Source of the DNA: Pedobacter faecalis
GTDB taxonomy: Bacteria; Bacteroidota; Bacteroidia; Sphingobacteriales; Sphingobacteriaceae
Assembly (NCBI RefSeq): GCF_030182585.1
Contig: NZ_JARXOW010000002.1
Span: 310,001-374,000 of the forward strand
DNA length: 64,000 nucleotides
Reading direction: 5' to 3'
In this document: positions 17,139 to 25,545 of the stretch, piece after piece
How the letters are laid out: each line of letters begins with the position of its first letter
How positions within the stretch are numbered: the stretch's first letter is position 1
The notes under the pieces: model-generated
Databases searched by the model: none
What the model was told of the DNA's origin: nothing
What the model saw: only the letters and a program-made list of their open reading frames with translations
Program-made: the position numbers and the translations under genes

Positions 17139-18413
17139 ATGATGAACCTTCTCTTAAAGAGCGTAACGATAGCCGATCCGAACAGCAAATATAACGGGCA
17201 GCAATGTGATGTGCGTATAGAGGCCGGCAGGATTACGGCAGTGTCCGCGGCGGGTACTGCAGCAGATGTCACAAAGGATGTTGAGGTGATAGAAGGCAAA
17301 GGTCTGGTGCTCTCTCCCGGGTTCTTTGATCTCAACTGTTCCGTGGGCGATCCGGGTTATGAAACGCGTGAAGACATCACTACGGCCACTGCAGCGGCGG
17401 CGGCAGGGGGCTTCACGGGTATTGCTGTACTGCCCGATACGGCGCCGGTCGTGCAATCGAAAGCTCAGGTGGAATATATAAAGAACCGCGCCAGTGGTGG
17501 TTTGGTGAGCGTGTACCCGCTTGGTGCAGTGAGCCAGAACCGCGAAGGCAAGGAACTCGCAGAGATGTACGATATGAAGCTTGCCGGGGCGGTTGCTTTT
17601 ACGGATGGCGATAAGCCGATTGCTGATGATGGTTTCATGAGCAGGGCCATGCAGTATGCCAAAGGTTTTGGTAGTCTTATTATGACCTACCCGGAGAATA
17701 AGTCGATAGCCGGTAAATCTCAGGTGAATGAGAGCGGCACAAGTGTCCTGCTGGGCATGAAAGGCATTCCGGCCCTGGCCGAGGAAATGCACGTTAGCCG
17801 CGACCTGTTCCTTGCCGAACACTACGAGGCGCCCGTACACATCAGCACCATATCAACCGCAGGTGCTGTGGAACTGATGCGCAGCGCTAAAGCTAAGGGC
17901 CTGAAGGTCTCCTGCGATGTAGCTGCACATCATTTGGTGTGGACAGAGGAACTGCTGAACGATTTTGACAGCAATTATAAAGTAAAGCCACCGTTGCGGG
18001 GCCAGGCAGATGTAGAGGCTTTGCGGCGTGGACTGAAAGACGGAACGATAGACGCGGTGGTATCGCAGCATCGTCCGCATGAGATCGAATTTAAGGCAGT
18101 AGAGTTTGAAATTGCCTCGTATGGGGTTACAGGATTGCAAACTACGCTCTCTTTATTACTTCAGGCCGGACTAGAAGGAGAGGAGATTGCACGTGTGCTT
18201 GCCCTGAATCCAAGGAACCTCCTTAAGCTGGAAGTCCCGGTCATCACCGAGGATACCGCCGCTAATGTGGTACTTTACGATCCTGTCGGGGCGTGGACCT
18301 ATACAGAAGAGAATAACCGTTCAAAATCCGCCAACACGCCGCTGATGAACAAAACGCTTACCGGTAAGGTAAGGTTGGTATGCAACAATAGTCAAATAGA
18401 AACCTATGGATAA
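17139..18413 (+). CDS. dihydroorotase-like protein lacking catalytic residues (probable pseudoenzyme)
   Basis: Overall it is a 424-aa amidohydrolase of the dihydroorotase class: N-terminal beta domain, SPGFFDLNCSVGDPGYETREDI, AAAAAGGFTGIAVLPDTAPV, VHISTISTAG, CDVAAHHLVWTEELL. But the metal-binding HxH of the motif DxHVHLREPG is replaced by NCS, the HCED-type segment reads TYPENKSI, and the catalytic Asp of ATDHAPH is replaced in VSQHRPHE. These losses should abolish zinc binding and catalysis. Non-catalytic dihydroorotases that structurally support aspartate transcarbamoylase are known (PyrC-prime of Pseudomonas). Here a similar or unrelated scaffold role is an inference. It overlaps the next gene by 8 nt. 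Confidence 0.85.
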   Translation: MMNLLLKSVTIADPNSKYNGQQCDVRIEAGRITAVSAAGTAADVTKDVEVIEGKGLVLSPGFFDLNCSVGDPGYETREDITTATAAAAAGGFTGIAVLPDTAPVVQSKAQVEYIKNRASGGLVSVYPLGAVSQNREGKELAEMYDMKLAGAVAFTDGDKPIADDGFMSRAMQYAKGFGSLIMTYPENKSIAGKSQVNESGTSVLLGMKGIPALAEEMHVSRDLFLAEHYEAPVHISTISTAGAVELMRSAKAKGLKVSCDVAAHHLVWTEELLNDFDSNYKVKPPLRGQADVEALRRGLKDGTIDAVVSQHRPHEIEFKAVEFEIASYGVTGLQTTLSLLLQAGLEGEEIARVLALNPRNLLKLEVPVITEDTAANVVLYDPVGAWTYTEENNRSKSANTPLMNKTLTGKVRLVCNNSQIETYG

Positions 18414-19074
18414 TCATGTAAAGGCCGCTCTGACGGCATCATTGGAAAGCTTTACGCGGGTAAGCGGTCAGGAATCTGCTAGCCTAATGGATAAACTGGT
18501 CGGCGTGTTCGACATGGAAGCAGGCTTTATGGAAAAGGTAGATGCCTTTGATGCGGCTATGGACGATTACCCGGCTTTTGAAGAGCTTCGGGAAACCTAT
18601 TTTGATTTGCTGATGATCAATTTCTTTGCAAGCGACGTAAAGAAACTGGAGGAAGATTACCTCGATTCACCAGAGTGGGAAGCTATTGAGGAACAGACGC
18701 TCGACCGGGGTACTGAACTGCTTAACCTGCTGCTGTACATCAATGAATGTCACGATGAGGATATAGAGCCGGAACTTGGCGACTTCCTGAAGGAGTTTTT
18801 GCTGGTGGAAGAGGACGAGTTTCAGGATGAGTTCCACATTTACGAGGAGCTGATCAGCAATCAGCAGCTTGCGGAAAGCAGCGTACAGGACATCTGCAGG
18901 CATGCATTGCAAATCCCGGAGACGGAGGAGATCAGGGAACTGTTTGTTTCGTTCATGAGCTTCTTCTTAGAGCCGGGAGGTGATCTGAAACTGGAAAGCG
19001 AGATCGAAAAGTACAGTGAAAATAAAACTTTTGATGTGGCGGTTTACGCATTGATTGCTAACTTTAATAAGTAA
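18406..19074 (+). CDS. conserved acidic protein of unknown function
   Basis: A 222-aa, strongly acidic, helix-rich protein (many DE clusters such as LVEEDEFQDEFHIYEEL) without signal peptide or membrane segments. I recognise no domain. Its ATG overlaps the end of the dihydroorotase-like gene by 8 nt (ACCTATGGATAA), and a DUF4199 gene follows 13 nt later, so it belongs to the same transcript. The coupled translation suggests its product acts with the membrane proteins of the operon, but nothing in the sequence shows how. Confidence 0.75.
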   Translation: MDNHVKAALTASLESFTRVSGQESASLMDKLVGVFDMEAGFMEKVDAFDAAMDDYPAFEELRETYFDLLMINFFASDVKKLEEDYLDSPEWEAIEEQTLDRGTELLNLLLYINECHDEDIEPELGDFLKEFLLVEEDEFQDEFHIYEELISNQQLAESSVQDICRHALQIPETEEIRELFVSFMSFFLEPGGDLKLESEIEKYSENKTFDVAVYALIANFNK

Positions 19075-19087
19075 TCTGAAAGAAATT

Positions 19088-19660
19088 ATGGAAACAACTG
19101 CGACGAACGTCAATATCAAACAGGAATCTATTAAAAACGGGCTTATTATGGCTGCGGTAAGTATTGTCCTGTTTCTTTTCACCAACTATGTCCTTCCCGA
19201 TATGATGGGATCGACGATCATGTTTATAGGCCAGATGATCGTGGGTCTGCTTATTGCCATAGCGCTGATCCTGGACATGCGTAAAAAGATCGGAGGATAT
19301 TGGACCTTCGGGCAGGCGCTTACACACATTTTTGTGATGTTTATGATTTCAGCGGTAGTGGTCTACTTCTTTACGATAGCCTTTGGGAAATATATTGATA
19401 CTACATACCCGGAACGTATGAAGGCAATTATCTATGAAAAGACTGAGGGAATGCTCAAGTCGATGAATATGGATCAGGACGACATCGATGAAGCTATGCG
19501 CAAGCAGAGTGCCGATATGGAAAAGCAGTTCGACCCAAGTTTTTCACAGATGGTGGTAGGCCTGGGTATACAACTGGTGATGTACTTTATAGGAGCATTG
19601 ATCTTTGCAGCTATCTTTAAAAAGAGTCCTCCGCCGCATCTGCAGTTCGACGAGGAATAA
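19088..19660 (+). CDS. DUF4199 family membrane protein
   Basis: About 190 aa with four predicted membrane segments: LIMAAVSIVLFLFTNYVL, IMFIGQMIVGLLIAIALIL, ALTHIFVMFMISAVVVYFF and MVVGLGIQLVMYFIGALIFAAIF. A charged loop between the third and fourth segments contains an amphipathic helix (MKAIIYEKTEGMLKSMNMDQ). I start at ATG 19088 (METTATNVN); the longer frame from 19055 runs back into the previous gene. DUF4199 proteins are typical of Bacteroidota and uncharacterised. It is the last gene of its operon; a strong terminator follows. Confidence 0.82.
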   Translation: METTATNVNIKQESIKNGLIMAAVSIVLFLFTNYVLPDMMGSTIMFIGQMIVGLLIAIALILDMRKKIGGYWTFGQALTHIFVMFMISAVVVYFFTIAFGKYIDTTYPERMKAIIYEKTEGMLKSMNMDQDDIDEAMRKQSADMEKQFDPSFSQMVVGLGIQLVMYFIGALIFAAIFKKSPPPHLQFDEE

Positions 19661-19670
19661 AATTTATTTA

Positions 19671-19701
19671 AAAAAAGCCGGTCTTGCGACCGGCTTTTTT
19701 T
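19671..19701. terminator. bidirectional intrinsic terminator
   Basis: AAAAAGCCGGTC / GACCGGCTTTTT with loop TTGC: a perfect GC-rich stem flanked by A and T runs, so it works in both directions. It serves the DUF4199 operon (plus) and the aldo/keto reductase (minus); the T run overlaps the stop codon of the latter. Confidence 0.9.
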
Positions 19702-20590
19702 ATGCTCCTTCGGTAGATACATTATACAGATCGTACCAGTCCTGATGGTCCAGATCGATCGAAAATGCATTGGCAATATTCCTGATGCGCTGTTCGTTGC
19801 GTGTTCCGATCAGTGGCAGGGCACCCAGCTTGTTAAGCCAGGCAATGGCCAGTGATTCGATGTCTGCGTTGTATTTGCTGCTCAGTTCCTCAAGTTTCTT
19901 CCTTACAGCTACGGCCTGAGGATCTTTGCCCTCAGCGATCCGTCCTTCAGCAAGGGGGGCATAAGCCAGAGGACGCATGTAGCGCTGTTTGATATAGTCG
20001 ATCTGCCCGTTTTCCAGAGCTTTCGTGTTGAGCAGGTTAAGTTCAATGTGATTGGTTACGATCGGCTTGTTGAGGTATGAAGCCAGCAACTGGTGCTGGA
20101 ATACCGTAAAATTAGCAACGCCGATGTTCTTTATTTTTCCGGAGTCTTTAAGCTTTTCCAGTGTCAGGGCGGTCTCCTCCAGGTTAGAGATCGGGTCGAG
20201 CTTGTCGAGCAGCAGGATATCCAGGTAATCTGTCTTAAGCTTCTTCAGGGAACGCTCTACGCTGCTGGTAATCTGGCTGGCGGAGGTGTTATAATGCCTG
20301 ATGCGCACGCCAGGATTTTCGGCATGCGGAACGTTTAATCCGCATTTGGTAAACAACACAACTTCCGAGCGTTTTACTACGCCCTCCTGTATAAGGTTGC
20401 CGAACAACTCTTCGCAGGTAAAATTCCCGTAATGGTCGCTGTGCTCAAAGGTGTTGATGCCGAGCTCCAGGCAGAGTTCCACAATCCTGCGCAACGTTTT
20501 TGATGTGTCGGCCACGTCATCCCATCTGTAAAAACCATAAACGGCAGGCGAAACTTTCGGGCCTGCGTCTCCCATGTATATCTTTTGCAT
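19700..20590 (-). CDS. aldo/keto reductase
   Basis: A 296-aa TIM-barrel NADPH oxidoreductase. The catalytic tetrad is visible: Asp and Tyr in NTFEHSDHYGN, Lys in VVLFTKCGLN, and His in IVTNHIELNLL. The C-terminal cofactor-binding region is ALPLIGTRNEQRI. The variation HSDHYGN with a Bacteroidota-type N-terminus (MGDAGPKVSPAVYGFYRWDD) is closest to the YdhF-type oxidoreductases. It stands alone on the minus strand. The substrate cannot be told. Confidence 0.88.
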   Translation of the reverse strand: MQKIYMGDAGPKVSPAVYGFYRWDDVADTSKTLRRIVELCLELGINTFEHSDHYGNFTCEELFGNLIQEGVVKRSEVVLFTKCGLNVPHAENPGVRIRHYNTSASQITSSVERSLKKLKTDYLDILLLDKLDPISNLEETALTLEKLKDSGKIKNIGVANFTVFQHQLLASYLNKPIVTNHIELNLLNTKALENGQIDYIKQRYMRPLAYAPLAEGRIAEGKDPQAVAVRKKLEELSSKYNADIESLAIAWLNKLGALPLIGTRNEQRIRNIANAFSIDLDHQDWYDLYNVSTEGA

Positions 20591-20597
20591 AACATCT

Positions 20598-20605
20598 CAA
20601 ATCTA
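20598..20605 (-). promoter_or_regulatory. possible -7 element for the aldo/keto reductase
   Basis: Minus strand reads TAGATTTG (fits TAnnTTTG) 7 nt before the ATG at 20590. A TTG occurs upstream but only about 11 nt away, so the -33 element is unconvincing. Weak evidence. Confidence 0.3.
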
Positions 20606-20690
20606 TTGAAAAAAATCAATTCATAAACCGGGCCAGAAGAGATTTTGGTTATCTTCACCAGGCACTGAGTAATCACCCAGATATTGAGTC

Positions 20691-22133
20691 ATGAGCAAAA
20701 CCGCGTACGATGCCATTGTTGTAGGATCGGGGCCGAACGGACTGGCCGCCGCCATCACCCTTCAGCAGGAAGGGCTCTCTGTGCTACTTATCGAAGGCAA
20801 GGATAAAATAGGCGGCGGATTGCGGTCGGCCGAACTCACCCTTCCGGGTTTTATGCACGACGTATGTTCGGCGATACACCCACTTGCTGTGGGTTCACCT
20901 TTCTTTCAGACACTGCCACTGTCCGACCATGGGTTAACTTACCTTTACCCGGAGCTGGCCGCTGCCCATCCGTTCGACGACGGGACCGCGGCCGTATTGA
21001 GCAGTTCGCTGAGAGATACAGCCCGCTGCCTGGGCGCCGACGAGCGCAGGTATTTAAAACTAATGGGACCTGTTGTGGAAGACTGGCCCGATCTGGCGGC
21101 TGATGTACTCGGGCCGCTTCGTTTTCCGAAGCATCCATTGAAGCTGGCCTCATTTGGCTTAAAGGCACTCACATCTGCCACTTATCTGTCGCGGCGTTTC
21201 AAAACGGCAAAGGCCCGCGGACTGTGGGCAGGTATGGCAGCACATTCGATACAGCCGCTCAGCAACCTAAGCACCTCGGCGATTGGCCTGGTACTTATGG
21301 CTGCGGCACACCTCAAAGGCTGGCCCGTGCCTGCTGGGGGCTCGGGCGAAATAGCCGCTGCGCTTTCTTCTTACTTCCTCAGTCTGGGCGGGCGCATCGA
21401 AACCAACTGGTATGTACGCAGTCTGGACGAACTTCCAACCGCCAAGACGGTTCTTTTTGATGTTACCCCCCGGCAAATGCTGCAGATTGCCGGACACAGA
21501 TTTTCGACCATTTACAAATGGCAGCTCGAGCGTTACCGTTACGGTATGGGCGTATTTAAAATAGATTGGGCACTGGATGGCCCTGTTCCTTTTACAGCAG
21601 CAGAAGCGAGACGTGCAGGAACCGTTCATATAGGCAACACCATGGAGGAAATTGAGTTTTCGGAGCGGGAATGCTGGCAGGGCAAACATGCAGATAGGCC
21701 TTTTGTACTCCTTGCCCAGCAAAGTCTGTTCGACGACTCGCGGGCACCTTCAGGTAAGCACACCGCCTGGGCCTATTGCCACGTACCCTATGGGTCGACC
21801 AAAGATATGACTACAGCTATAGAAGGCCAGGTGGAACGGTTCGCGCCTGGCTTCCGCGACCTGATCCTGGCCCGCCATACGATGAACACGGCGCAGATGC
21901 AGGAATACAATCCAAATTATATCGGCGGTGATATCAACGGGGGAGTGATTGATCTGGCGCAGCTATTTACCAGGCCGGCACTGCGCATGTCTCCATACCG
22001 CAGTTCGGCCAAAGGCCTTTACATCTGTTCCTCCTCTACGCCGCCGGGAGGAGGCGTTCACGGCATGTGTGGCTATCATGCGGCAAAGCGGGCACTTAAG
22101 GATGTTTTTTCCATTCATTTGAGCGACCTTTAG
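20691..22133 (+). CDS. FAD-dependent phytoene desaturase-like oxidoreductase
   Basis: 480 aa. The Rossmann FAD motif is at the N-terminus (AIVVGSGPNGLAAAITLQQEG, then LLIEGKDKIGGGLRS), and the C-terminal dinucleotide/flavin segment reads GLYICSSSTPPGGGVHGMCGYHAA. This is the NAD(P)/FAD oxidoreductase family related to carotenoid desaturases and retinol saturases. No phytoene synthase or other carotenoid gene lies nearby, so a carotenoid role is not supported. It is monocistronic by position. Confidence 0.85.
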   Translation: MSKTAYDAIVVGSGPNGLAAAITLQQEGLSVLLIEGKDKIGGGLRSAELTLPGFMHDVCSAIHPLAVGSPFFQTLPLSDHGLTYLYPELAAAHPFDDGTAAVLSSSLRDTARCLGADERRYLKLMGPVVEDWPDLAADVLGPLRFPKHPLKLASFGLKALTSATYLSRRFKTAKARGLWAGMAAHSIQPLSNLSTSAIGLVLMAAAHLKGWPVPAGGSGEIAAALSSYFLSLGGRIETNWYVRSLDELPTAKTVLFDVTPRQMLQIAGHRFSTIYKWQLERYRYGMGVFKIDWALDGPVPFTAAEARRAGTVHIGNTMEEIEFSERECWQGKHADRPFVLLAQQSLFDDSRAPSGKHTAWAYCHVPYGSTKDMTTAIEGQVERFAPGFRDLILARHTMNTAQMQEYNPNYIGGDINGGVIDLAQLFTRPALRMSPYRSSAKGLYICSSSTPPGGGVHGMCGYHAAKRALKDVFSIHLSDL

Positions 22134-22209
22134 CAGGAGCCGGATTTTGGTCTGCGCTGGCGCTCTTCGTTTGCCCGAAACGGTAGTTATTTTTAACATC
22201 ATTTTTAAA

Positions 22210-22237
22210 TTGAGGTTATACCGATACCCTAGGTTTG
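22210..22237 (+). promoter_or_regulatory. promoter for the PhoX-like / peroxidase operon
   Basis: TTG at 22210-22212 and TAGGTTTG at 22230-22237 with 17 nt between: a good fit to the Bacteroidota -33/-7 consensus. The 5' leader would be about 15 nt before the ATG at 22257. Confidence 0.55.
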
Positions 22238-22256
22238 TCTGCATATAACATCAGAC

Positions 22257-23744
22257 ATGACAAAAAACCTACTTAACCGACACACGCTTCACGCAGCGGT
22301 GTTTGCTTTTACTGCAACAATCATGCTTAGTGCCTGTAAAAAGGACAAGGAAAAGAACGATGATACCAACCCGATCGTCCCGGTTGAACTGAAAGACTAT
22401 TCTGTAAACCCCTCGCTGCTCAAAACCATGCCCGGTTTTGAAAGCCTGAAGATCACGACGCTGATCAGCAGTGACGATGTACTTCCTGAATCGCCCAACT
22501 TTATTTTTGGCGCACAGCCTGACGGGGCTGGCATTATTAAAGATCCCGCAGGCAACGGTTTCATTATGATCAACAATCATGAGATACTGCAATCGGTTTC
22601 ACGCGTATACCTGGATAAAAACTTCAAGCCTGTGAAGGGTGAGTACATTGTTGATTCCGATGGTGGTATGACGCGCCTTTGCTCAGCTACCATGGCAACA
22701 CCGGAGGAGCATGGTTTCGCCAAGCCAGTCTTTCTTACCGCTGGAGAGAGCGGTGCAGAATCAATGATCCACGCCATAGATCCTCTGGCGCCGGCCGATA
22801 AAAAGAATAATCAGCGTACGCTGCAGGCGCTGGGACGCTGGAGCGCTGAAAATGCTGTACCTCTCCCTAAAGGTAGCTTTCCTGGCAAATCTGTTATCCT
22901 TATTGGTGAAGATGAGAGCGACGGTCAGCTGGCCATGTACGTTTCCGCGCAAGGCGATCTGAACAACGGTAAGCTTTACGTGATGAAACGGGACAACAAC
23001 GACCCTGTAGAGACGAATATGGTGAAGGGCCGGAGCTATAATGTAGAGTTTGTGGAACTCGACAATGTGAAAACAAGTACAGGTGCACAATTGCAGCAGC
23101 AGACCATCGACAAGAAGGCATTGATGCTGGCACGGGTAGAGGATATCGATTATCGTAAGGGAAGCGCTGCAAATGGACGGGAGGTTTATTTCACGGCAAC
23201 AGGTGTTAGCCAGGCCGATAAGATTACCCCGGTAACAGGCAAAACGATGTGGGGCCGCGTGTATAAGCTTGTGCTCGACGCTAACGATCCGCTGAGAGGT
23301 AAACTAGAGGTAGCGGTAGACGGAAATGACAGCCCGGGCAGCAGCATTGTAAACCCTGATAACCTTTGTGTAACGGAGAATTATGTGTACATCCAGGAGG
23401 ATGGTGACTCGTTCTATAAGAACAACAATCATGATGGTACGATCTGGCAGTTTGCAATGGGGAACAAAACCTTGAAAGCCATGCTTCAAATGGATCACAG
23501 ACGTAATGATGCAGCATTCAGCGCTAAGTATAACCCTGCCAAAAATCTGCAGTTGAGCACCTGGGAATACGGTGCGATGTACGACGTGTCAGATCTTACC
23601 GGTATCCCTGGAACCTTTGCAGTAAACCTGCACCCGCATACCTGGACAGACAATAAGTATCGCAATGCCGACGGCGGAACGACTCGTCTGACAAACAATA
23701 GCGAAGGTGGCCAGGTGGTTATTGTACGTGGCATAGCTAGATAA
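22257..23744 (+). CDS. PhoX-like (DUF839) lipoprotein
   Basis: 495 aa with a lipoprotein signal (TATIMLSACKKDKEKN), so probably membrane-anchored. The body is a DUF839/PhoX-like beta-propeller: an N-terminal NNHE segment (IMINNHEILQ), GGMTRLCSATMATPEEHG, VILIGEDESDGQLAMYVS, VEDIDYRKGSAANGREVYFTATG and DNLCVTENYVYIQEDGDS. PhoX enzymes are calcium/iron phosphatases, but many DUF839 proteins are not proven phosphatases. It is followed 7 nt later by a diheme peroxidase gene, suggesting a joint periplasmic or surface role. Confidence 0.82.
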   Translation: MTKNLLNRHTLHAAVFAFTATIMLSACKKDKEKNDDTNPIVPVELKDYSVNPSLLKTMPGFESLKITTLISSDDVLPESPNFIFGAQPDGAGIIKDPAGNGFIMINNHEILQSVSRVYLDKNFKPVKGEYIVDSDGGMTRLCSATMATPEEHGFAKPVFLTAGESGAESMIHAIDPLAPADKKNNQRTLQALGRWSAENAVPLPKGSFPGKSVILIGEDESDGQLAMYVSAQGDLNNGKLYVMKRDNNDPVETNMVKGRSYNVEFVELDNVKTSTGAQLQQQTIDKKALMLARVEDIDYRKGSAANGREVYFTATGVSQADKITPVTGKTMWGRVYKLVLDANDPLRGKLEVAVDGNDSPGSSIVNPDNLCVTENYVYIQEDGDSFYKNNNHDGTIWQFAMGNKTLKAMLQMDHRRNDAAFSAKYNPAKNLQLSTWEYGAMYDVSDLTGIPGTFAVNLHPHTWTDNKYRNADGGTTRLTNNSEGGQVVIVRGIAR

Positions 23745-23751
23745 CATATTG

Positions 23752-25545
23752 ATGATCAATAGATTTTTCAACGCAGGCCTGGCCTGCGTTGTTTTGCTTT
23801 TTGGGCTACAAGCTTGTAAAACAGCACAGCAAGATACAGCTGAAAACGTTAAGGCAATTTTTGAGCAGGAGCTGAAGCGTTTGCAGGAGGTGGTAGATGG
23901 AGACTTGCTGCCCGCTGCCGAAGGGGGCGACAGCCAAAAAATGAAATTATCTCTTGCCAGGGCCAGGGAACAATACAAGCGGATCGAATACTATTTCGAG
24001 TATTTTTTCCCGAAGACTGCGGTGCTCGTAAACGGGCCACCCATTGATGAAATTGAACTTGGGGAGAATCTGGTAGAGCCACCAACGGGCTTTCAGGTCA
24101 TGGAAGAACTTATTTTTGGGAAGCAAACTGCAGAAAGCAGGGCAGAGCTGATCAACGAGATCAAAAAGATGCAGGTCGACCTGAAGCGGGCTGTGCGGTA
24201 CAATGCGGAATACCAGATTACCGATGCACAGTTATTTGATGCCATGCGGCTGGAGGTATTTCGTATTATAAGTCTCGGTATTACCGGCTTCGACAGTCCG
24301 GCGGCACTCACGTCGCTTCCCGAGGCCTCGGCGGCGTTGTCGGGAATGATGCAGGCCATAGAGACTTACCCTGGTCACGGGCAACTAAAAAGCAATCTTG
24401 AAGAGGCAATCGCTTACCTCAATAAGGCTAAAGATTTTAATGCGTTCGACCGGCTTACATTTACTGCGGTACATGTGCAAAAGGTAAGTGAAAGCCTGGC
24501 AAAACTTCGTAAACAGTTGGACATCGAGACTGCCGCAAGCGGTTCGGCCTTGCAAGATTCGGCCGTAACGATGTTTCAGAAGCAGGCGTTCGACGTAAAC
24601 CGCTTTACAAGTAACCACACAGAGTTTATTTCTGATGCCAAGGTTAGCCTGGGTAAAACGTTGTTTAACAGTGCCCTGCTCTCTAAGAAAAATGACCGGA
24701 GCTGCGCCAGTTGCCACCGGGAGTCTATGGCTTTCACTGACGGACTGAAGACTGCCGCGGGAATTAACGGCAGGCAATCTCTTTTGCGTAATACGCCTAG
24801 CTTGCTGTATGCCGGTATGCAACGCGCGTTCTTTTACGACCTGAAGGCAGCCTCCTTAGAAGATCAGGCGCTGGACGTGGTTCATCATAAAAACGAAATG
24901 GACGGGTCGCTGGAGGATGCTGCCCGCGAGATCAACCGCACAGGTGTCTATGTACCTGCTTTCAAAGCCGCTTATGGCGACACTTCTCAGAAGGCTACGC
25001 CCTGGAGGATACAGCATGCCATCGCTTCTTACATTCGCTCACTTGCACCCTTTTCGTCGCGGACAGATCAATATCTGCGGGGCGACCGATCCAAATTAAG
25101 TGCGGCAGAGAAGCGGGGGTATAATTTGTTTATGGGCAAGGCAAAATGCGGAAGTTGCCATTTTGCACCTTTATATAATGGCACCCCGGCACCCTTGTTT
25201 CAAAAAAGTGAAGGTGAAGTATTAGGCGTGCCAGCCGCCGCCGATACTGTCGGCGCAAAGGTTGACCCGGACGGAGGAAGATACACACTGAACCCGTATC
25301 CGCAGTACCGGTTTGCATTTAAGACACCTACGCTACGAAATGTAGCGCGCACGGCGCCATACATGCACAATGGCGTGTATCAAACTTTGGAAGAGGTTCT
25401 CGATTTCTATAATCGCGGAGGCGGGGCGGGGATTGGAATTGCTCTGGATAACCAGACCTTGTCGGCCGATCCTTTGAACCTTTCCAGACAGGAAATAAAA
25501 GACATCGTCGAATTCTTAAAGGCCTTAAATGATGAAAAAGATTAA
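23752..25545 (+). CDS. diheme cytochrome c peroxidase with imelysin-like N-terminal domain
   Basis: 597 aa from the ATG at 23752 (a TTG one codon earlier is less likely). It begins with a lipoprotein signal (LLFGLQACKTAQ). Residues about 30-265 are helical and imelysin-like, with PPTGFQVMEELIFG in the place of the family GxHxxE motif (the His is Gln). Residues about 280-597 form a CcpA/MauG-type peroxidase with two c-heme motifs, CASCH (near 24702) and CGSCH (near 25149), and the C-terminal TPTLRNVARTAPYMHNG. Its end overlaps the next glycosyltransferase by 17 nt. The likely role is periplasmic peroxide detoxification or metal/redox chemistry. Confidence 0.85.
   Translation: MINRFFNAGLACVVLLFGLQACKTAQQDTAENVKAIFEQELKRLQEVVDGDLLPAAEGGDSQKMKLSLARAREQYKRIEYYFEYFFPKTAVLVNGPPIDEIELGENLVEPPTGFQVMEELIFGKQTAESRAELINEIKKMQVDLKRAVRYNAEYQITDAQLFDAMRLEVFRIISLGITGFDSPAALTSLPEASAALSGMMQAIETYPGHGQLKSNLEEAIAYLNKAKDFNAFDRLTFTAVHVQKVSESLAKLRKQLDIETAASGSALQDSAVTMFQKQAFDVNRFTSNHTEFISDAKVSLGKTLFNSALLSKKNDRSCASCHRESMAFTDGLKTAAGINGRQSLLRNTPSLLYAGMQRAFFYDLKAASLEDQALDVVHHKNEMDGSLEDAAREINRTGVYVPAFKAAYGDTSQKATPWRIQHAIASYIRSLAPFSSRTDQYLRGDRSKLSAAEKRGYNLFMGKAKCGSCHFAPLYNGTPAPLFQKSEGEVLGVPAAADTVGAKVDPDGGRYTLNPYPQYRFAFKTPTLRNVARTAPYMHNGVYQTLEEVLDFYNRGGGAGIGIALDNQTLSADPLNLSRQEIKDIVEFLKALNDEKD

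Noticed and set aside
20691..22133. Carotenoid desaturase role
   Set aside because: No other carotenoid gene nearby; the family is broad.
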